Below are positions 17,879-26,725 of a DNA stretch of 64,000 bases, in pieces. Where the stretch lies: assembly GCF_022832385.1 (NCBI RefSeq), contig NZ_JALHLE010000011.1, positions 1 to 64,000 on the forward strand. Reading direction: 5' to 3'. The stretch is from Novosphingobium album (ex Hu et al. 2023). Lineage in GTDB: Bacteria > Pseudomonadota > Alphaproteobacteria > Sphingomonadales > Sphingomonadaceae. Below the pieces are notes generated by a model. It saw only the letters and a list, made by a program, of their open reading frames with translations, had not been told where the DNA came from and did not search any database. The translations under genes were made by a program, and so were the position numbers. Positions within the stretch are counted from its first letter, which is position 1; each line of letters starts with the position of its first letter.

Positions 17879-18041
17879 GCCCCCATGCAGGCAATCTGGC
17901 CCCCTGCACCACCCGTAGAGATCGCCCGGGGCATGATCTCGCTACCGGCAGACGGCATCGCCAACGAGGCCCGAAAGGCATGTCTCATGCACTTTGACTT
18001 AGACATTTCCGAAAACCGCCCCAGCGCAACCACACAAACAG

Positions 18042-18074
18042 GTTAACGGCTACCCATCGTGCAAGCCAGTTAAC
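18042..18074 (-). promoter_or_regulatory. Paired GTTAAC motifs upstream of the kinase gene
   Basis: GTTAAC occurs at 18042-18047 and 18069-18074 in the gap between the response regulator and the kinase. The same hexamer recurs upstream of the response regulator, flp and tadG. An imperfect inverted repeat (ACTAACTT/AAGTTGGT, about 18073-18102) follows. The function is unproven; CtrA-like or NarL-like binding are possibilities. Confidence 0.3.
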
Positions 18075-18161
18075 TAACTTGCAATATCTATCGTAAGTTG
18101 GTGCGGTTCGTCAGTCAACTTTGCGACTTTTGCCAGACCGGCATCATAAAATCATGATCAC

Positions 18162-18785
18162 CTAATCACCGGCCTCATTCAGCCGAATTGCCAGTTCCGT
18201 CCGGTTGGAAAGCCCCATCTTGGTGTAAATGCTGTGAAGATAAACTTTAACAGTCCCCTCCGTCGTTCCCAGCAATGTTGCGATTTCCCGGTTGCGCAGA
18301 CCACGCGCCACGTGCTGGGCGACTTCCCGTTCCTTCGCTGAAAGTGCCATCAACCGCGTGGGAGGCCTCACTGCGCTGGCCAGCGTAATAGCCTTGTCGA
18401 TCAATTCATCGTCAATGTAGCGCCTGCCGTTGTTGACGGCGTCAATCGCCTTCAGCAGCCTGTCCTCTGCATCATGCTTGAAAACGATGCCACTGACCTT
18501 GGCCCGGATCGCGGCCAACAGTTGATCGTCGGTCATTTCCACGGTGAGAATGATAACAGGGCGGTTGTCGCCACGTTCACGCATGGTTCTAAGTGTCGAA
18601 ATCCCATCGCCATCCGGCATCCGAACATCGAGCAGCACAATTTCCGGATCATCGCGCTCTAGGGCCGCCAGCGCCGCTTCGCCATTGCCTGCCATGGCCA
18701 CCACTTCGTGGCCGCCCATCTTGAGCACGGCATCGACACCTAAACGAAAGAAGGGGTGATCATCAGCAACAAGAATTCGCGACAC
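18162..18785 (-). CDS. NarL/FixJ-type response regulator
   Basis: The product begins VSRILVADDHPFFRLG from a GTG start and is 207 aa. A longer in-frame start at 18902 would add 39 residues with no domain match. The receiver has the acidic pair ADD, phospho-acceptor Asp53 (IVLLDVRMPDGDG) and a conserved Lys in the loop GIVFKHDAE. The C-terminal LuxR-type HTH (LSAKEREVAQHVARGLRNRE, then GTVKVYLHSIYTKMGL) binds DNA. It pairs with the adjacent kinase. Its closeness to the Tad pilus locus, with shared GTTAAC sites, makes pilus control a fair guess. Confidence 0.88.
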   Translation of the reverse strand: MSRILVADDHPFFRLGVDAVLKMGGHEVVAMAGNGEAALAALERDDPEIVLLDVRMPDGDGISTLRTMRERGDNRPVIILTVEMTDDQLLAAIRAKVSGIVFKHDAEDRLLKAIDAVNNGRRYIDDELIDKAITLASAVRPPTRLMALSAKEREVAQHVARGLRNREIATLLGTTEGTVKVYLHSIYTKMGLSNRTELAIRLNEAGD

Positions 18786-19119
18786 AGCCCATACCCCCGC
18801 CCGAATTACAAACGAAACGCCCCCATCTGCGCTCCTGCAAGCCCCACGTACAAGCAAGCAATATTCAATTCTTTCAGAAAGGGTTATCGGTGAATGGCCC
18901 ATCTGGCAACCTGCTATGTTACCATGTTAACCTGCACGCGAGGCAAAACCACCCAGCCTGGCATAGATTCACGAAAGCAAACTTCACACCACTTGCGTGA
19001 CACTTATATATCGAAGGATATTGACATTAACGCATCATTAAGCAACTTTAGATATTGAGCAGCAGTAAGCATAACGTACCACTGTTAACCACCCCGCTGA
19101 CTGCAGATGGAGTTGCCCA
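18786..19119. other. Intergenic region between the response regulator and the PilZ-HTH gene
   Basis: This 334-bp divergent promoter region is AT-richer than its surroundings. It holds GTTAAC at 18926-18931 and 19084-19089 and several TTAA/TTAAC half motifs. I see no gene or RNA in it. Confidence 0.4.
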
Positions 19120-19833
19120 ATGACCGTCATGAGGCGGATCAATGCCCGCAGCAGCGTGGACCGTCTGCATGACAGGCCGATCAGGCAGCTGAATCTTGAC
19201 GGCTCCAACGCGTCTTTCGGAGACGAGGACCACACGGTGCACGTCGTCAGACTGTCGACAACCGGCATGTTGCTGGAAACACACGCCCAGTTGGCGGTCG
19301 GCGATCTCCTCCAGGTACGGTTGCCAGGCACCACCCCCCTTGCAGCGATCGTTGTATGGGCCAGTGAAGCCCTGTTCGCGTGCGAATTCGAACGGTCACT
19401 ATCCGCTGCAACGTTCGGCAAGATCAAACTTGCCGACACACCCGAAGGCCGATCCGGACAATTGTTGTCCGCAATAGGCCCGGAAGACGGAACTTCAGAA
19501 ACCCTCGGTGAACGCATCAGACGCCTGCGACGCGAACGTGAAATAGGTATGGAGCATTTTGCCAGCCGCATAGGCGTCAGCAGACCCACACTGTGGAAGT
19601 GGGAAAAGGGTACTGCATTTCCGCGAGCAAAGAAGCTGCAGGCCATTGCCCGGGCCCTCGGGGTGTCCGAAAGGGAACTCCTCCATGGAAACGAGCAGCC
19701 AGGCAGCCGTGGCGATCAAACCCGATCGATCAGCTTTCAAAAGCGAGACGCAGCAGTTGCCGCCAAGAAGGAAGAGCTCGCCCAACTCTTTGGCGTCAGT
19801 TCGTCAAACATCGAAGTGTCGATCAAGGCCTGA
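19120..19833 (+). CDS. PilZ-like domain fused to an XRE-family HTH
   Basis: The N-terminal 110 residues resemble a PilZ c-di-GMP-binding domain: RRINAR fits the RxxxR box, and RLSTTGMLLET fits the DxSxxG box with the acidic residue missing. A beta-strand pattern ends in ALFACEFERSL. Residues about 130-190 are an XRE/Cro HTH (LGERIRRLRRERE, FASRIGVSRPTLWKWEKGT, IARALGVSERELL). The last 45 residues are charged and probably helical. This would make a DNA-binding protein with a possible c-di-GMP sensor, fitting a position next to pilus and two-component genes. Ligand binding is uncertain because of the degenerate box. Confidence 0.75.
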   Translation: MTVMRRINARSSVDRLHDRPIRQLNLDGSNASFGDEDHTVHVVRLSTTGMLLETHAQLAVGDLLQVRLPGTTPLAAIVVWASEALFACEFERSLSAATFGKIKLADTPEGRSGQLLSAIGPEDGTSETLGERIRRLRREREIGMEHFASRIGVSRPTLWKWEKGTAFPRAKKLQAIARALGVSERELLHGNEQPGSRGDQTRSISFQKRDAAVAAKKEELAQLFGVSSSNIEVSIKA

Positions 19834-19971
19834 TTGCTATTAGAGGAACTGGCCTGCCACACCCGCGAGGCCGCACGTGGACGCCGTCATCATGAACTTT
19901 TCCAAAATCATGTCGAACACTGTTCGGCACAGCCGCGCGCTCTCTGAACCACCCGAGATTCCTGCACGCCC

Positions 19972-20146
19972 CTAGGGTCAGGACCTATCATTTACGCCAT
20001 CGAGGTTTGATGGCAAAATGACTTAGCGCGAGGAGAGAAGGCAATGGAATATTCGATATTTCAAGACTTCTCGACGCGGCGCTGGGCCATTTTGGTCAAA
20101 TCCCTGCGGGACGCCCGATGGCGTTAATAATGGGTCCTGAGCCTAG
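19972..20146. repeat. MITE-like element, 175 bp
   Basis: The element starts CTAGGGTCAGGACC and ends GGGTCCTGAGCCTAG. Its terminal 31 bases form an inverted repeat with 27 matches (19972-20002 with 20116-20146). No transposase is encoded. The ends are nearly identical to those of the 70-bp palindrome at 59583. Both are bounded by CTAG, which may be the target duplication of an IS-type transposase encoded elsewhere. Confidence 0.7.
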
Positions 20147-20175
20147 TCCTGACATTGTGGACTGGAGGCGATTTG

Positions 20176-20283
20176 ATGGCGGAAAGCATCTGGAATACCA
20201 GCCTCTATTCATGCAATAAATGCACGACACTTGATGCGCTGAAATATCACATGCCTTCTCGTGGTAAAATCATGGCTCGTTAA
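20176..20283 (+). CDS. Possible small protein with a CxxC motif (35 aa)
   Basis: An ATG with an ideally spaced GGAGG (20164-20168, 7 bp spacer) opens a 35-codon frame encoding MAESIWNTSLYSCNKCTTLD and a basic tail, ending in TAA. The SCNKC pair could bind metal. It lies just after the MITE and before the YflT-like gene. I do not recognise the family. It may be a real small protein or a remnant of the mobile element's cargo. Confidence 0.35.
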   Translation: MAESIWNTSLYSCNKCTTLDALKYHMPSRGKIMAR

Positions 20284-20304
20284 TCATATATCGCTACAGG
20301 ATCC

Positions 20305-21210
20305 ATGTTGGCTCAGTTCCTGCTTCAGGAAAGTCCGAGACTTGAGCACAAGCGCATATCAGGAGGTGTTGCCATTCACTGCTTTGTCATCAAGGCGATG
20401 GAGCTACCTGCACTAAACTACTTGGCATCGGGTTATCCAAAGCCAGTCACACTCGAATGGATCAATCGCGGCACCGACGTGAAGCTGAAGCCTTCGAAGG
20501 TGGAGCAATTGCTCCGCACCATGTTCAAGCCCAACATTTCGGATAGCATCGCCAAGGATCAAGCAAATGCCGGCCTCAGGGTCGGCTTCGATTCCGAAAG
20601 CGACCGCAACAGATTTGCGGCGGAATTCAGGAAGGCACTTATCCTTCAGGACAACTCTACGGCCAACGTCGTCTCGGGCGTATTTCCGGATCGGACCAGT
20701 GCGGAAGAGGCCGTGCTCTGCCTGCAGGCGAACGGGGTCCCCGGGAATGCGATCTCCCTGATGTGGCGAGCCGGACAATTCATGGAACCCGACGGCGAAT
20801 TCCCCAAAGGACACAGCAAGATGAGCATCGCTGGCGCGACGATGGGCGGTGGTATCGCAGGGGCTCTAGTTGGCATAACGTTGCTGGCTGTTCCTGGCGT
20901 AGGCGTCCTTGCCACGGCAGGAGCAGTGGCTGCTTCTGCGGTTAGCAGCATCGGCGCAATCGGCGGCGCTATCGGGGCTACGGGCGGAGCCATCGCTCGC
21001 CTGTTGACGGATATCGATATCGAAGGCCGCGAGGCGGAATATTACGCCGAACGCGTCGTGAAGGGCATGGTATTCGTTGCGGTGGACTTGCCCGAAGCCG
21101 GACTGGACCGTGCATTCATTCAGGACGTGCTTCAAAAACAGGGCGCCAGCCGGCCGTTTATTGCACCTTGGACGCAGCTCGAGCCCGTTGAAACAGCGGT
21201 TGGACACTGA
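20305..21210 (+). CDS. YflT-like (general stress protein 17M) protein with glycine-zipper membrane region
   Basis: The 301-aa protein has an uncharacterised N-terminal 130 residues. A YflT/GSP17M-like segment follows (VVSGVFPDRTSAEEAVLCLQ, NGVPGNAISLMWRAG). A glycine/alanine-rich hydrophobic stretch of about 60 residues (MGGGIAGALVGITLLAVPGVG) is typical of glycine-zipper membrane insertion. The C-terminal part repeats the beta-alpha pattern (VVKGMVFVAVDLPEAGLDRA). A later ATG at 20398 is an alternative start. No operon partner is evident; it converges on the HerA gene. Function is unknown beyond a likely stress or envelope role. Confidence 0.6.
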   Translation: MLAQFLLQESPRLEHKRISGGVAIHCFVIKAMELPALNYLASGYPKPVTLEWINRGTDVKLKPSKVEQLLRTMFKPNISDSIAKDQANAGLRVGFDSESDRNRFAAEFRKALILQDNSTANVVSGVFPDRTSAEEAVLCLQANGVPGNAISLMWRAGQFMEPDGEFPKGHSKMSIAGATMGGGIAGALVGITLLAVPGVGVLATAGAVAASAVSSIGAIGGAIGATGGAIARLLTDIDIEGREAEYYAERVVKGMVFVAVDLPEAGLDRAFIQDVLQKQGASRPFIAPWTQLEPVETAVGH

Positions 21211-21465
21211 GAAAGCAGGGTCGCCGGCCACCCCACGCGTTCACGAATACATCAGCGAGCGCTTGTTCTGAGCAGGAGTTTGGCCTGCCAGATCTATGGC
21301 AATCCTTCTGGAAGTACATACAGGAGACTACACTTCGGTGAGCGGCTGCTTTTTCACCGCCTTCGGGACCAAAACCGATATCGCGATCATCGGGCACCTG
21401 CCCCGCGCGTGCCCGCCAGCACGCCTTCAACGCCCCCTGCTCCAACGGCGTCGAAGGAAAATGTC

Positions 21466-23073
21466 TCAGCGCCCTGCCCTCCAGCGTTGCACGACCTCCT
21501 CAAGTGCCTCATCCCCTTCGATCGGGTGGCGCCAAAGTTTGCTGAATTGCGGGTCATTTGATGCGGGCCGAATTCCCAAATCGACATCATCGATGCGTAT
21601 GCGGGCAGGCACGCGAGCCCCTTCCCCCGCAATGATGCATTCACGGTTCTTCAGAGCGGGAAGGACTTGCGCAAGACTGCGCGAGGCTTCCGGGAGTGTA
21701 GCCTGCACCTGCGCCTGATCGTAGGAATTGGTCAGACGCAGCGAAATAATCGTACCACATTGCGATAGTGCCGTTGTCGACAGCTCCGATGGGCGCTGCG
21801 TAATAATGCCGAGCGCCACGCCATATTTGCGCCCTTCGCGCGCAATGCGCTCAAGCTGGCGCTCCGCCGACATCGCCTTGTCGGGATGAACTGCAGGTAA
21901 ATAGCGCTGCGCCTCTTCACAGACGAACAGCATGGGGGCTCGACTATGCGATGGCGTCCAGATCGCAAAATCGAGAATGATGCGCGACAGCAGCGACACC
22001 ACGACCTTGACAATCTGCGAGGGCGCCCCGGAAAGGTCTAAAATGGAAATGGGTTTTCCATCCCCCGGCATCCGAAGCAACGTCTTCAAAAATTCGGTCA
22101 TCGACTTTTGCCGCAGGCTATCGTCGAACATGAACCGGTAACGGGGATCGGAAAAGTACTGCTCGATATTGAGCTTCAGCCGCATGTAAGTCTGCAGTTC
22201 CGCCTGTCGTTCGAGCCTGCCCATTTCATCGACAAGCGCATCGACGAGGTCCCCCTCGGAATAGGGAACAGGGCTGTCCACCGTGATTTCGCCAAACCCC
22301 TCAACCACGGATGTTCGCAAACGCGCCGCGAGCAGGCACTTTGCCATGACATTGATGTCGACCTCCCGGTTTGCTTCCGTTTCCGGGATGAAAGCCTCGC
22401 AATGTTCCTCGAGGTTCATCATCCAATACGGCAGTTCCAGGTTGTCTACATTGTACACCTGGCCTGTCTCGGCGAATGCCGCTGCATACTCGCCGTGAGG
22501 ATCGATTACGACGATGTGTCCTTCCGGTGCGGCCTCCATGATCCGGTGCAGGATGAGCGAAACCAGCGTCGATTTGCCGCTGCCCGTGGATCCGAGCACT
22601 GCGAAATGGCGGCTGAGCATCTTGTCGTAGAGCAGCGATGCCCGAACGTCCGTCGTGGGATGAACCGTTCCGATCTCGATGTGCGGCTCGTTGTTTGTGG
22701 AGAAAATGCACGCAAGATCTTTGTTCGATGCGGGATAGATGTCATCACCGGCAAGCGGGAAATTCGTCACCCCCCTCTGGAAGTCTGACAGTCCGCCGTC
22801 CGCGCCTCGATGACCTTCTCCCAGCAAATCGACAACGACCGAAACAAGATGAGAATTGCTCCGAATTGCAGACATGTCGCTAATTGATCCGATCAGCCAC
22901 TGCTCCCCCACGCCAATCTTGACGTAACAGCCGATCGACGCGGGCTGAACCTGAGCCCCACCTTCCCCACGCAATTGCCGCAACACATCGATTTTAAGAA
23001 CGCACGTTGCGCACTCGCCGTTAACATCCAGTACTGTTCCCAGAACGGTCTGCTCTACACTGGCATTGGGCAT
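21466..23073 (-). CDS. HerA/DUF87-family ATPase
   Basis: The 535-aa product carries an N-terminal beta-barrel region (about residues 1-110) and a RecA/FtsK-like motor. Walker A is VLGSTGSGKSTLVSL, Walker B is PMLFVCEEAQRYL, and a sensor region follows (GIITQRPSEL). This matches HerA-type hexameric translocases, which work with NurA in archaea and with assorted nucleases or Sir2/DUF4297 partners in bacterial defence. No such partner is visible here. The ATG at 23073 is chosen because GGGAG lies 7 bp before it; the frame remains open for 25 more codons. Downstream of the Tad operon it could be co-transcribed with it, although an AT-rich gap intervenes. Confidence 0.8.
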   Translation of the reverse strand: MPNASVEQTVLGTVLDVNGECATCVLKIDVLRQLRGEGGAQVQPASIGCYVKIGVGEQWLIGSISDMSAIRSNSHLVSVVVDLLGEGHRGADGGLSDFQRGVTNFPLAGDDIYPASNKDLACIFSTNNEPHIEIGTVHPTTDVRASLLYDKMLSRHFAVLGSTGSGKSTLVSLILHRIMEAAPEGHIVVIDPHGEYAAAFAETGQVYNVDNLELPYWMMNLEEHCEAFIPETEANREVDINVMAKCLLAARLRTSVVEGFGEITVDSPVPYSEGDLVDALVDEMGRLERQAELQTYMRLKLNIEQYFSDPRYRFMFDDSLRQKSMTEFLKTLLRMPGDGKPISILDLSGAPSQIVKVVVSLLSRIILDFAIWTPSHSRAPMLFVCEEAQRYLPAVHPDKAMSAERQLERIAREGRKYGVALGIITQRPSELSTTALSQCGTIISLRLTNSYDQAQVQATLPEASRSLAQVLPALKNRECIIAGEGARVPARIRIDDVDLGIRPASNDPQFSKLWRHPIEGDEALEEVVQRWRAGR

Positions 23074-23144
23074 AACGTCTCCCAGCTTGCCTTCTCCGTT
23101 CATTCCATTCGGAAAAGAAATTGCTTCCAAAGACTTTCCCCGGA

Positions 23145-23351
23145 TCAACGAATTTCAAAAATCCGGAAAAAGATCCAGGTTATCAAAGTCAAGACACCGA
23201 ATATCGGCCAGGACCAATCAAAATTGAAATACAACAAGTTCAGCGGTTCTACGCGCAGGAATACAGCATAGGGCCCATAGGGGCTGATATTGAGAGCAGC
23301 AATAAGTGTTAATGCAACACTAAGCGGAAGTGCCTTGGCTAACGCTATCAC
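23145..23351 (-). CDS. Small membrane protein (about 68 aa)
   Basis: Two hydrophobic helices are predicted (LPLSVALTLIAALNISPYG and WPIFGVLTLITWIFF). A GTG at 23351 has TTGGGGG 7 bp before it; an earlier GTG at 23369 lacks this. The gene lies 71 bp upstream of HerA on the same strand, in an AT-rich patch. I recognise no family. It may be a membrane partner of the ATPase or a spurious frame. Confidence 0.4.
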   Translation of the reverse strand: MIALAKALPLSVALTLIAALNISPYGPYAVFLRVEPLNLLYFNFDWSWPIFGVLTLITWIFFRIFEIR

Positions 23352-23459
23352 ACCAAACCCCCAACACACTAAATATAGTCAACAACACCCCTGAATTTTA
23401 AAATAAATCTATAATTCAATATAACTTATCCACAATTTTCAGTAAAATATAACAATATT
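23352..23459. other. AT-rich gap with a perfect DnaA box
   Basis: This stretch is far richer in A and T than its neighbours and includes TTATCCACA at 23426-23434, a consensus DnaA box. Only one box is seen, so an origin is not supported. Confidence 0.3.
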
Positions 23460-23948
23460 CTACAAAACCATTACGAAATACTGCAGCACGCCACCAACGG
23501 CGATCGCTATCCCGTAGGGCAACTTGTCACTGTCCGACGCCGAAGCGGATCCACGGATGGGCTTCTTCGTCATTCGTCTCCACGCGAACCAGCCAAGGAA
23601 AATCCCTATGCCGGAAAGGGATACCGCCAGCAAAAGGCCAGCGGCCTGCGACCAGCCGAACCATGATGCGATTGCTGCGTAAAACTTGGCATCGCCGCCG
23701 CCCACAACGCCGAACCGGAACAATATCATGCCCACCAGCAGCGCGGCCGCAGCATGAGCCATATGACCGCCGATCGCACTCACCCCGGCGCTGAAACCCG
23801 TTACGAGCAATCCAGCTGCAAGCGTCAGCAGACTCAGCCAGTTAGGCAATCGCCGGCTGGTGATATCAAGCCAACTCGCGATCACCCCCAGGGCAACAAT
23901 GGCCAACTTGCCAGCGAGAGCGAACGTCACGAGTATTGATCCAACCAT
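23460..23948 (-). CDS. cpaA: Prepilin peptidase CpaA/TadV (A24 family)
   Basis: The 162-aa integral membrane aspartic protease processes the Flp prepilin and TadE-type pseudopilins. Both catalytic Asp motifs are present: WLDITSRRLPN near residue 28 and GGGDAKF near residue 86. It has the short, methyltransferase-less form normal for Tad systems. It is the last clearly Tad gene of the leftward operon, 21 bp after the TPR gene. Confidence 0.9.
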   Translation of the reverse strand: MVGSILVTFALAGKLAIVALGVIASWLDITSRRLPNWLSLLTLAAGLLVTGFSAGVSAIGGHMAHAAAALLVGMILFRFGVVGGGDAKFYAAIASWFGWSQAAGLLLAVSLSGIGIFLGWFAWRRMTKKPIRGSASASDSDKLPYGIAIAVGGVLQYFVMVL

Positions 23949-23969
23949 GAGCGTGGGAGCGGGCTTACG

Positions 23970-24749
23970 TCAGTCATTTTGCTCCGACGACTGCGGCCCC
24001 TTGAGGTTGAAACGAACGATCGGTTTGAAAGACGGATCGACAGCTGCGGCCGCCCGGTTCAGATGCGGATTGGAGACCACGGACTTGCCCGACGAATTGG
24101 CCTTGAATGCATCCGGCTTGCTGAATTCAATGCGGACGAGCGGTTTGAACCGGGAATCCAGAGTCTTCCGATCAATCAGTGGTGCCGCCGACGGCGCAAC
24201 CGTGCGAACCTGATATTCGTTACGCGATACGCGTGAAAGCCTGGAAGGCGGTGGAGCCACTGCAGCGACCGCCTGGGTTGTTTCGGCAACGGGATCTGCT
24301 GCGGTACCGCTCACTACTGCCGCCGCCAGGTCCCCTTCGTGTCGCATCGCAAAAGCCGGCGAACGGGTAAGGCGAGTCAGGTTCGCGGCATAGCGCTCGT
24401 TCGCAGGATCGAGTGCGGCAGCCTGCGAAAAATAGTGGCGAGCCAATTCATATCGGCCAAGGCGCGCGAAGGCGACGCCCATGCCATTTAGCGTCGTTGC
24501 AGTCGGGGCCCCAAGCGACAATGCCCGGCGGAACGATTCCACGGCGAGCCCCGTTTCGCCACGATCCAGATGTTGACGCCCTTCCTCTTCCGCCTGCGCC
24601 ATCGCAGTCTGAGGCTCTGCGCTGCCCGCCATGCGCACTTCGGGCATTCGCTGCGAATGGATGCCGAGGATGGACTGCATCGTGCCGCATCCCGAAAGAG
24701 CGATGGTGGACACTGCAAGCAACGTCACACGCGGGTACATATTCGTCAT
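23970..24749 (-). CDS. tadD: TPR lipoprotein TadD
   Basis: The 259-aa protein has a lipoprotein signal with lipobox LSGCG at about residues 19-23. Two or three TPR motifs follow (EEGRQHLDRGETGLAVESFRRA, LNGMGVAFARLGRYELARHY). The C-terminal tail is basic and low in complexity. TadD-type pilotins support secretin assembly in the outer membrane. The ATG overlaps no gene but lies 1 bp after the tadC stop, with GGAGGAGG in place. Confidence 0.85.
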   Translation of the reverse strand: MTNMYPRVTLLAVSTIALSGCGTMQSILGIHSQRMPEVRMAGSAEPQTAMAQAEEEGRQHLDRGETGLAVESFRRALSLGAPTATTLNGMGVAFARLGRYELARHYFSQAAALDPANERYAANLTRLTRSPAFAMRHEGDLAAAVVSGTAADPVAETTQAVAAVAPPPSRLSRVSRNEYQVRTVAPSAAPLIDRKTLDSRFKPLVRIEFSKPDAFKANSSGKSVVSNPHLNRAAAAVDPSFKPIVRFNLKGPQSSEQND

Positions 24750-24750
24750 G

Positions 24751-25722
24751 TCATCCTCCTCCGGACATGGCTGGCATCAACTGGCGAACGATGAGAATTA
24801 TGGCGGGCAGCATGAGCACCCCGATCATGACCGGGAGCATGCAGACCACGAGCGGGATCGAAATGAGAACCGGAATGCGATGCGCTTTCTCTTCGGCGCG
24901 CATCCTGCGTTTTTCGCGCATTTCCGCGGCATAGGTGCGAAGCGCGGTGCCAATGCTTGTGCCCAGTTTGTCTGTCTGGATCATGAGCGTCGAAAAAGCA
25001 CGTATCTCGTCCACGCCCGCCTCGTGGGCCATGTTACGCAAGGCATCCTCACGCGTGGCGCCGGCCCGGATACGCAATGTCGCGGACGTAAGCAGTTCCG
25101 CCACGAGCGGGTGCGAAATCGTCATTTCCTTGCCTACGCGATTGAGCGCCGCTTCAAGCCCAAGCCCTGCCTCGACGCAGACCAGCAGGAGATCAAGACA
25201 ATCGGGAAAGCCGCGAACGATGGCCTCGCGGCGCCGGTCCGCCTTGGCGCGTACGAACAGAGACGGCACATACAATCCCACAACCGCGGCGATCGACCCG
25301 AACAGGTAGAGCCGCATGAAGGAGATCTCTTTTCCGCCTCCGAGGGACAACAGGACAAACAGGCTCGGCAGGGCAATGACGAGCAACAGCCGGATCAGGG
25401 TATATATCCTGGGGGCGGCCGGCGACGTATAGCCTGCGGCCTTCAACCGATCTCTCAGGACATCGGCCTTCGTGTCCCCCAGATTGAGCCCGGCCTTCTC
25501 GATGCGGTCCACCAGGCGGGTCCAGGCATCGTTGCGGCGCTTCGTCAGACTCTCGACCGGCAGGTCCCTGCTATAGGCTGAAATGCTCTTCAATTCGCTG
25601 CGAACCGAAGCGCGACGGCCAATCAGCGTCAGTACCAAAAGAACCAGGCCCGCGACCGCGGCAAATGCTGCTAGGAGCACCAGCACCCTCAAATACGGAC
25701 TGGAGGCGATGATCTCTTCCAA
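24751..25722 (-). CDS. tadC: Tad inner-membrane platform protein TadC
   Basis: The 323-aa protein is of the type II secretion F family. It has an N-terminal membrane helix, a cytoplasmic four-helix domain (DCLDLLLVCVEAGLGLEAAL; STLMIQTDKLGTSIGTALR) and two C-terminal membrane helices (IPLVVCMLPVMIGVLMLPAI). It pairs with TadB to form the base on which the CpaF ATPase acts. It starts 1 bp after the tadB stop. Confidence 0.92.
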   Translation of the reverse strand: MEEIIASSPYLRVLVLLAAFAAVAGLVLLVLTLIGRRASVRSELKSISAYSRDLPVESLTKRRNDAWTRLVDRIEKAGLNLGDTKADVLRDRLKAAGYTSPAAPRIYTLIRLLLVIALPSLFVLLSLGGGKEISFMRLYLFGSIAAVVGLYVPSLFVRAKADRRREAIVRGFPDCLDLLLVCVEAGLGLEAALNRVGKEMTISHPLVAELLTSATLRIRAGATREDALRNMAHEAGVDEIRAFSTLMIQTDKLGTSIGTALRTYAAEMREKRRMRAEEKAHRIPVLISIPLVVCMLPVMIGVLMLPAIILIVRQLMPAMSGGG

Positions 25723-25723
25723 G

Positions 25724-26725
25724 TCAGACCTCCAGATCGATGATGCGGCGGATGATATACACGCCGATGAAGTACAATACGATCAGGCCGGTGAACCCGT
25801 ATGTGAACATCGGGTCCCCGGCCACGTTGAGGTAAAACCGGGGACTGAGGAGGAACACGCCAACGAAGGTGAGAATAGGCAGGACAGTGAGCATCCAGCC
25901 ACTCATTCGGCCTTCGGAACTGAGCGCCCGCACTTTCATGTAGAGCGACTCCCGATCACGGATGACCTTGTTCAGGTTTTCCAGCACTTCGGCGAGATTC
26001 CCGCCCGTCTCGCTTTGCACGGACAGCGAAATGACGAACATCCTGATATCGTCGAGGTCCCATCGCTCTGCAAGGTCGAGCAGTGCGTCATTGAGTTCGG
26101 CGCCGTAGGAAACCTCGTCCGAGACCATGCCGAATTCGCTCCCGAGCGGGTCCTCGACTTCCTTGGTCACAAGATCGAGAGCGGATGCGATCGGGTGGCC
26201 GGCCCTGAGTGCGCGCGTAAAGATTTCAAGCGCTAGCGGAAACTGGCGTTCCATCCGGGTTCGGCGCTTCTCGGCCATGCGGCTGATCACCAGAAGGGGC
26301 ACGCCGACCGCAATCGCGATCGCCAGCCCAAGGATCAGTTCGATGACCCCCGCCGTGACCGGGATGGGAGAGTGCCAAACGAGGAACAAAAGCAACAGCC
26401 CCACGCCCACGGCACCGAAGCCCATGTACAAAACCGCCGTTTTCGGTCCCAGGGTGATCCCCGCCATGACGACCGACTGCTGGAAACGAAAATACGCTCT
26501 CCCGAGCGGGCCCGCTCCTTCAGGCAGGCGCGGCGGGGTCCCGCGCCGCAGGATTGAAAGAACCTCATCGGTGTCGCGCCCCGAGCGCAACAGGCTGAGG
26601 CGCTTGTTGACCGCGCGTTGTTCGGCGCGGCGATTTACCATGAAACCTATGACAATCTGGGAAACCAGGAATACCGATGCAAAAATTCCAATGAGGATCA
26701 GCAGCCTGGCGAAGAGCGGTGTCAT
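25724..26725 (-). CDS. tadB: Tad inner-membrane platform protein TadB
   Basis: The 333-aa T2SF-domain protein has an N-terminal membrane helix and two central helices. Its cytoplasmic domain carries PLALEIFTRALRAGHPIASA and SVQSETGGNLAEVLENL, and it ends with two membrane helices. Its ATG overlaps the cpaF stop by 4 bp. It is the partner of the adjacent TadC. Confidence 0.92.
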   Translation of the reverse strand: MTPLFARLLILIGIFASVFLVSQIVIGFMVNRRAEQRAVNKRLSLLRSGRDTDEVLSILRRGTPPRLPEGAGPLGRAYFRFQQSVVMAGITLGPKTAVLYMGFGAVGVGLLLLFLVWHSPIPVTAGVIELILGLAIAIAVGVPLLVISRMAEKRRTRMERQFPLALEIFTRALRAGHPIASALDLVTKEVEDPLGSEFGMVSDEVSYGAELNDALLDLAERWDLDDIRMFVISLSVQSETGGNLAEVLENLNKVIRDRESLYMKVRALSSEGRMSGWMLTVLPILTFVGVFLLSPRFYLNVAGDPMFTYGFTGLIVLYFIGVYIIRRIIDLEV

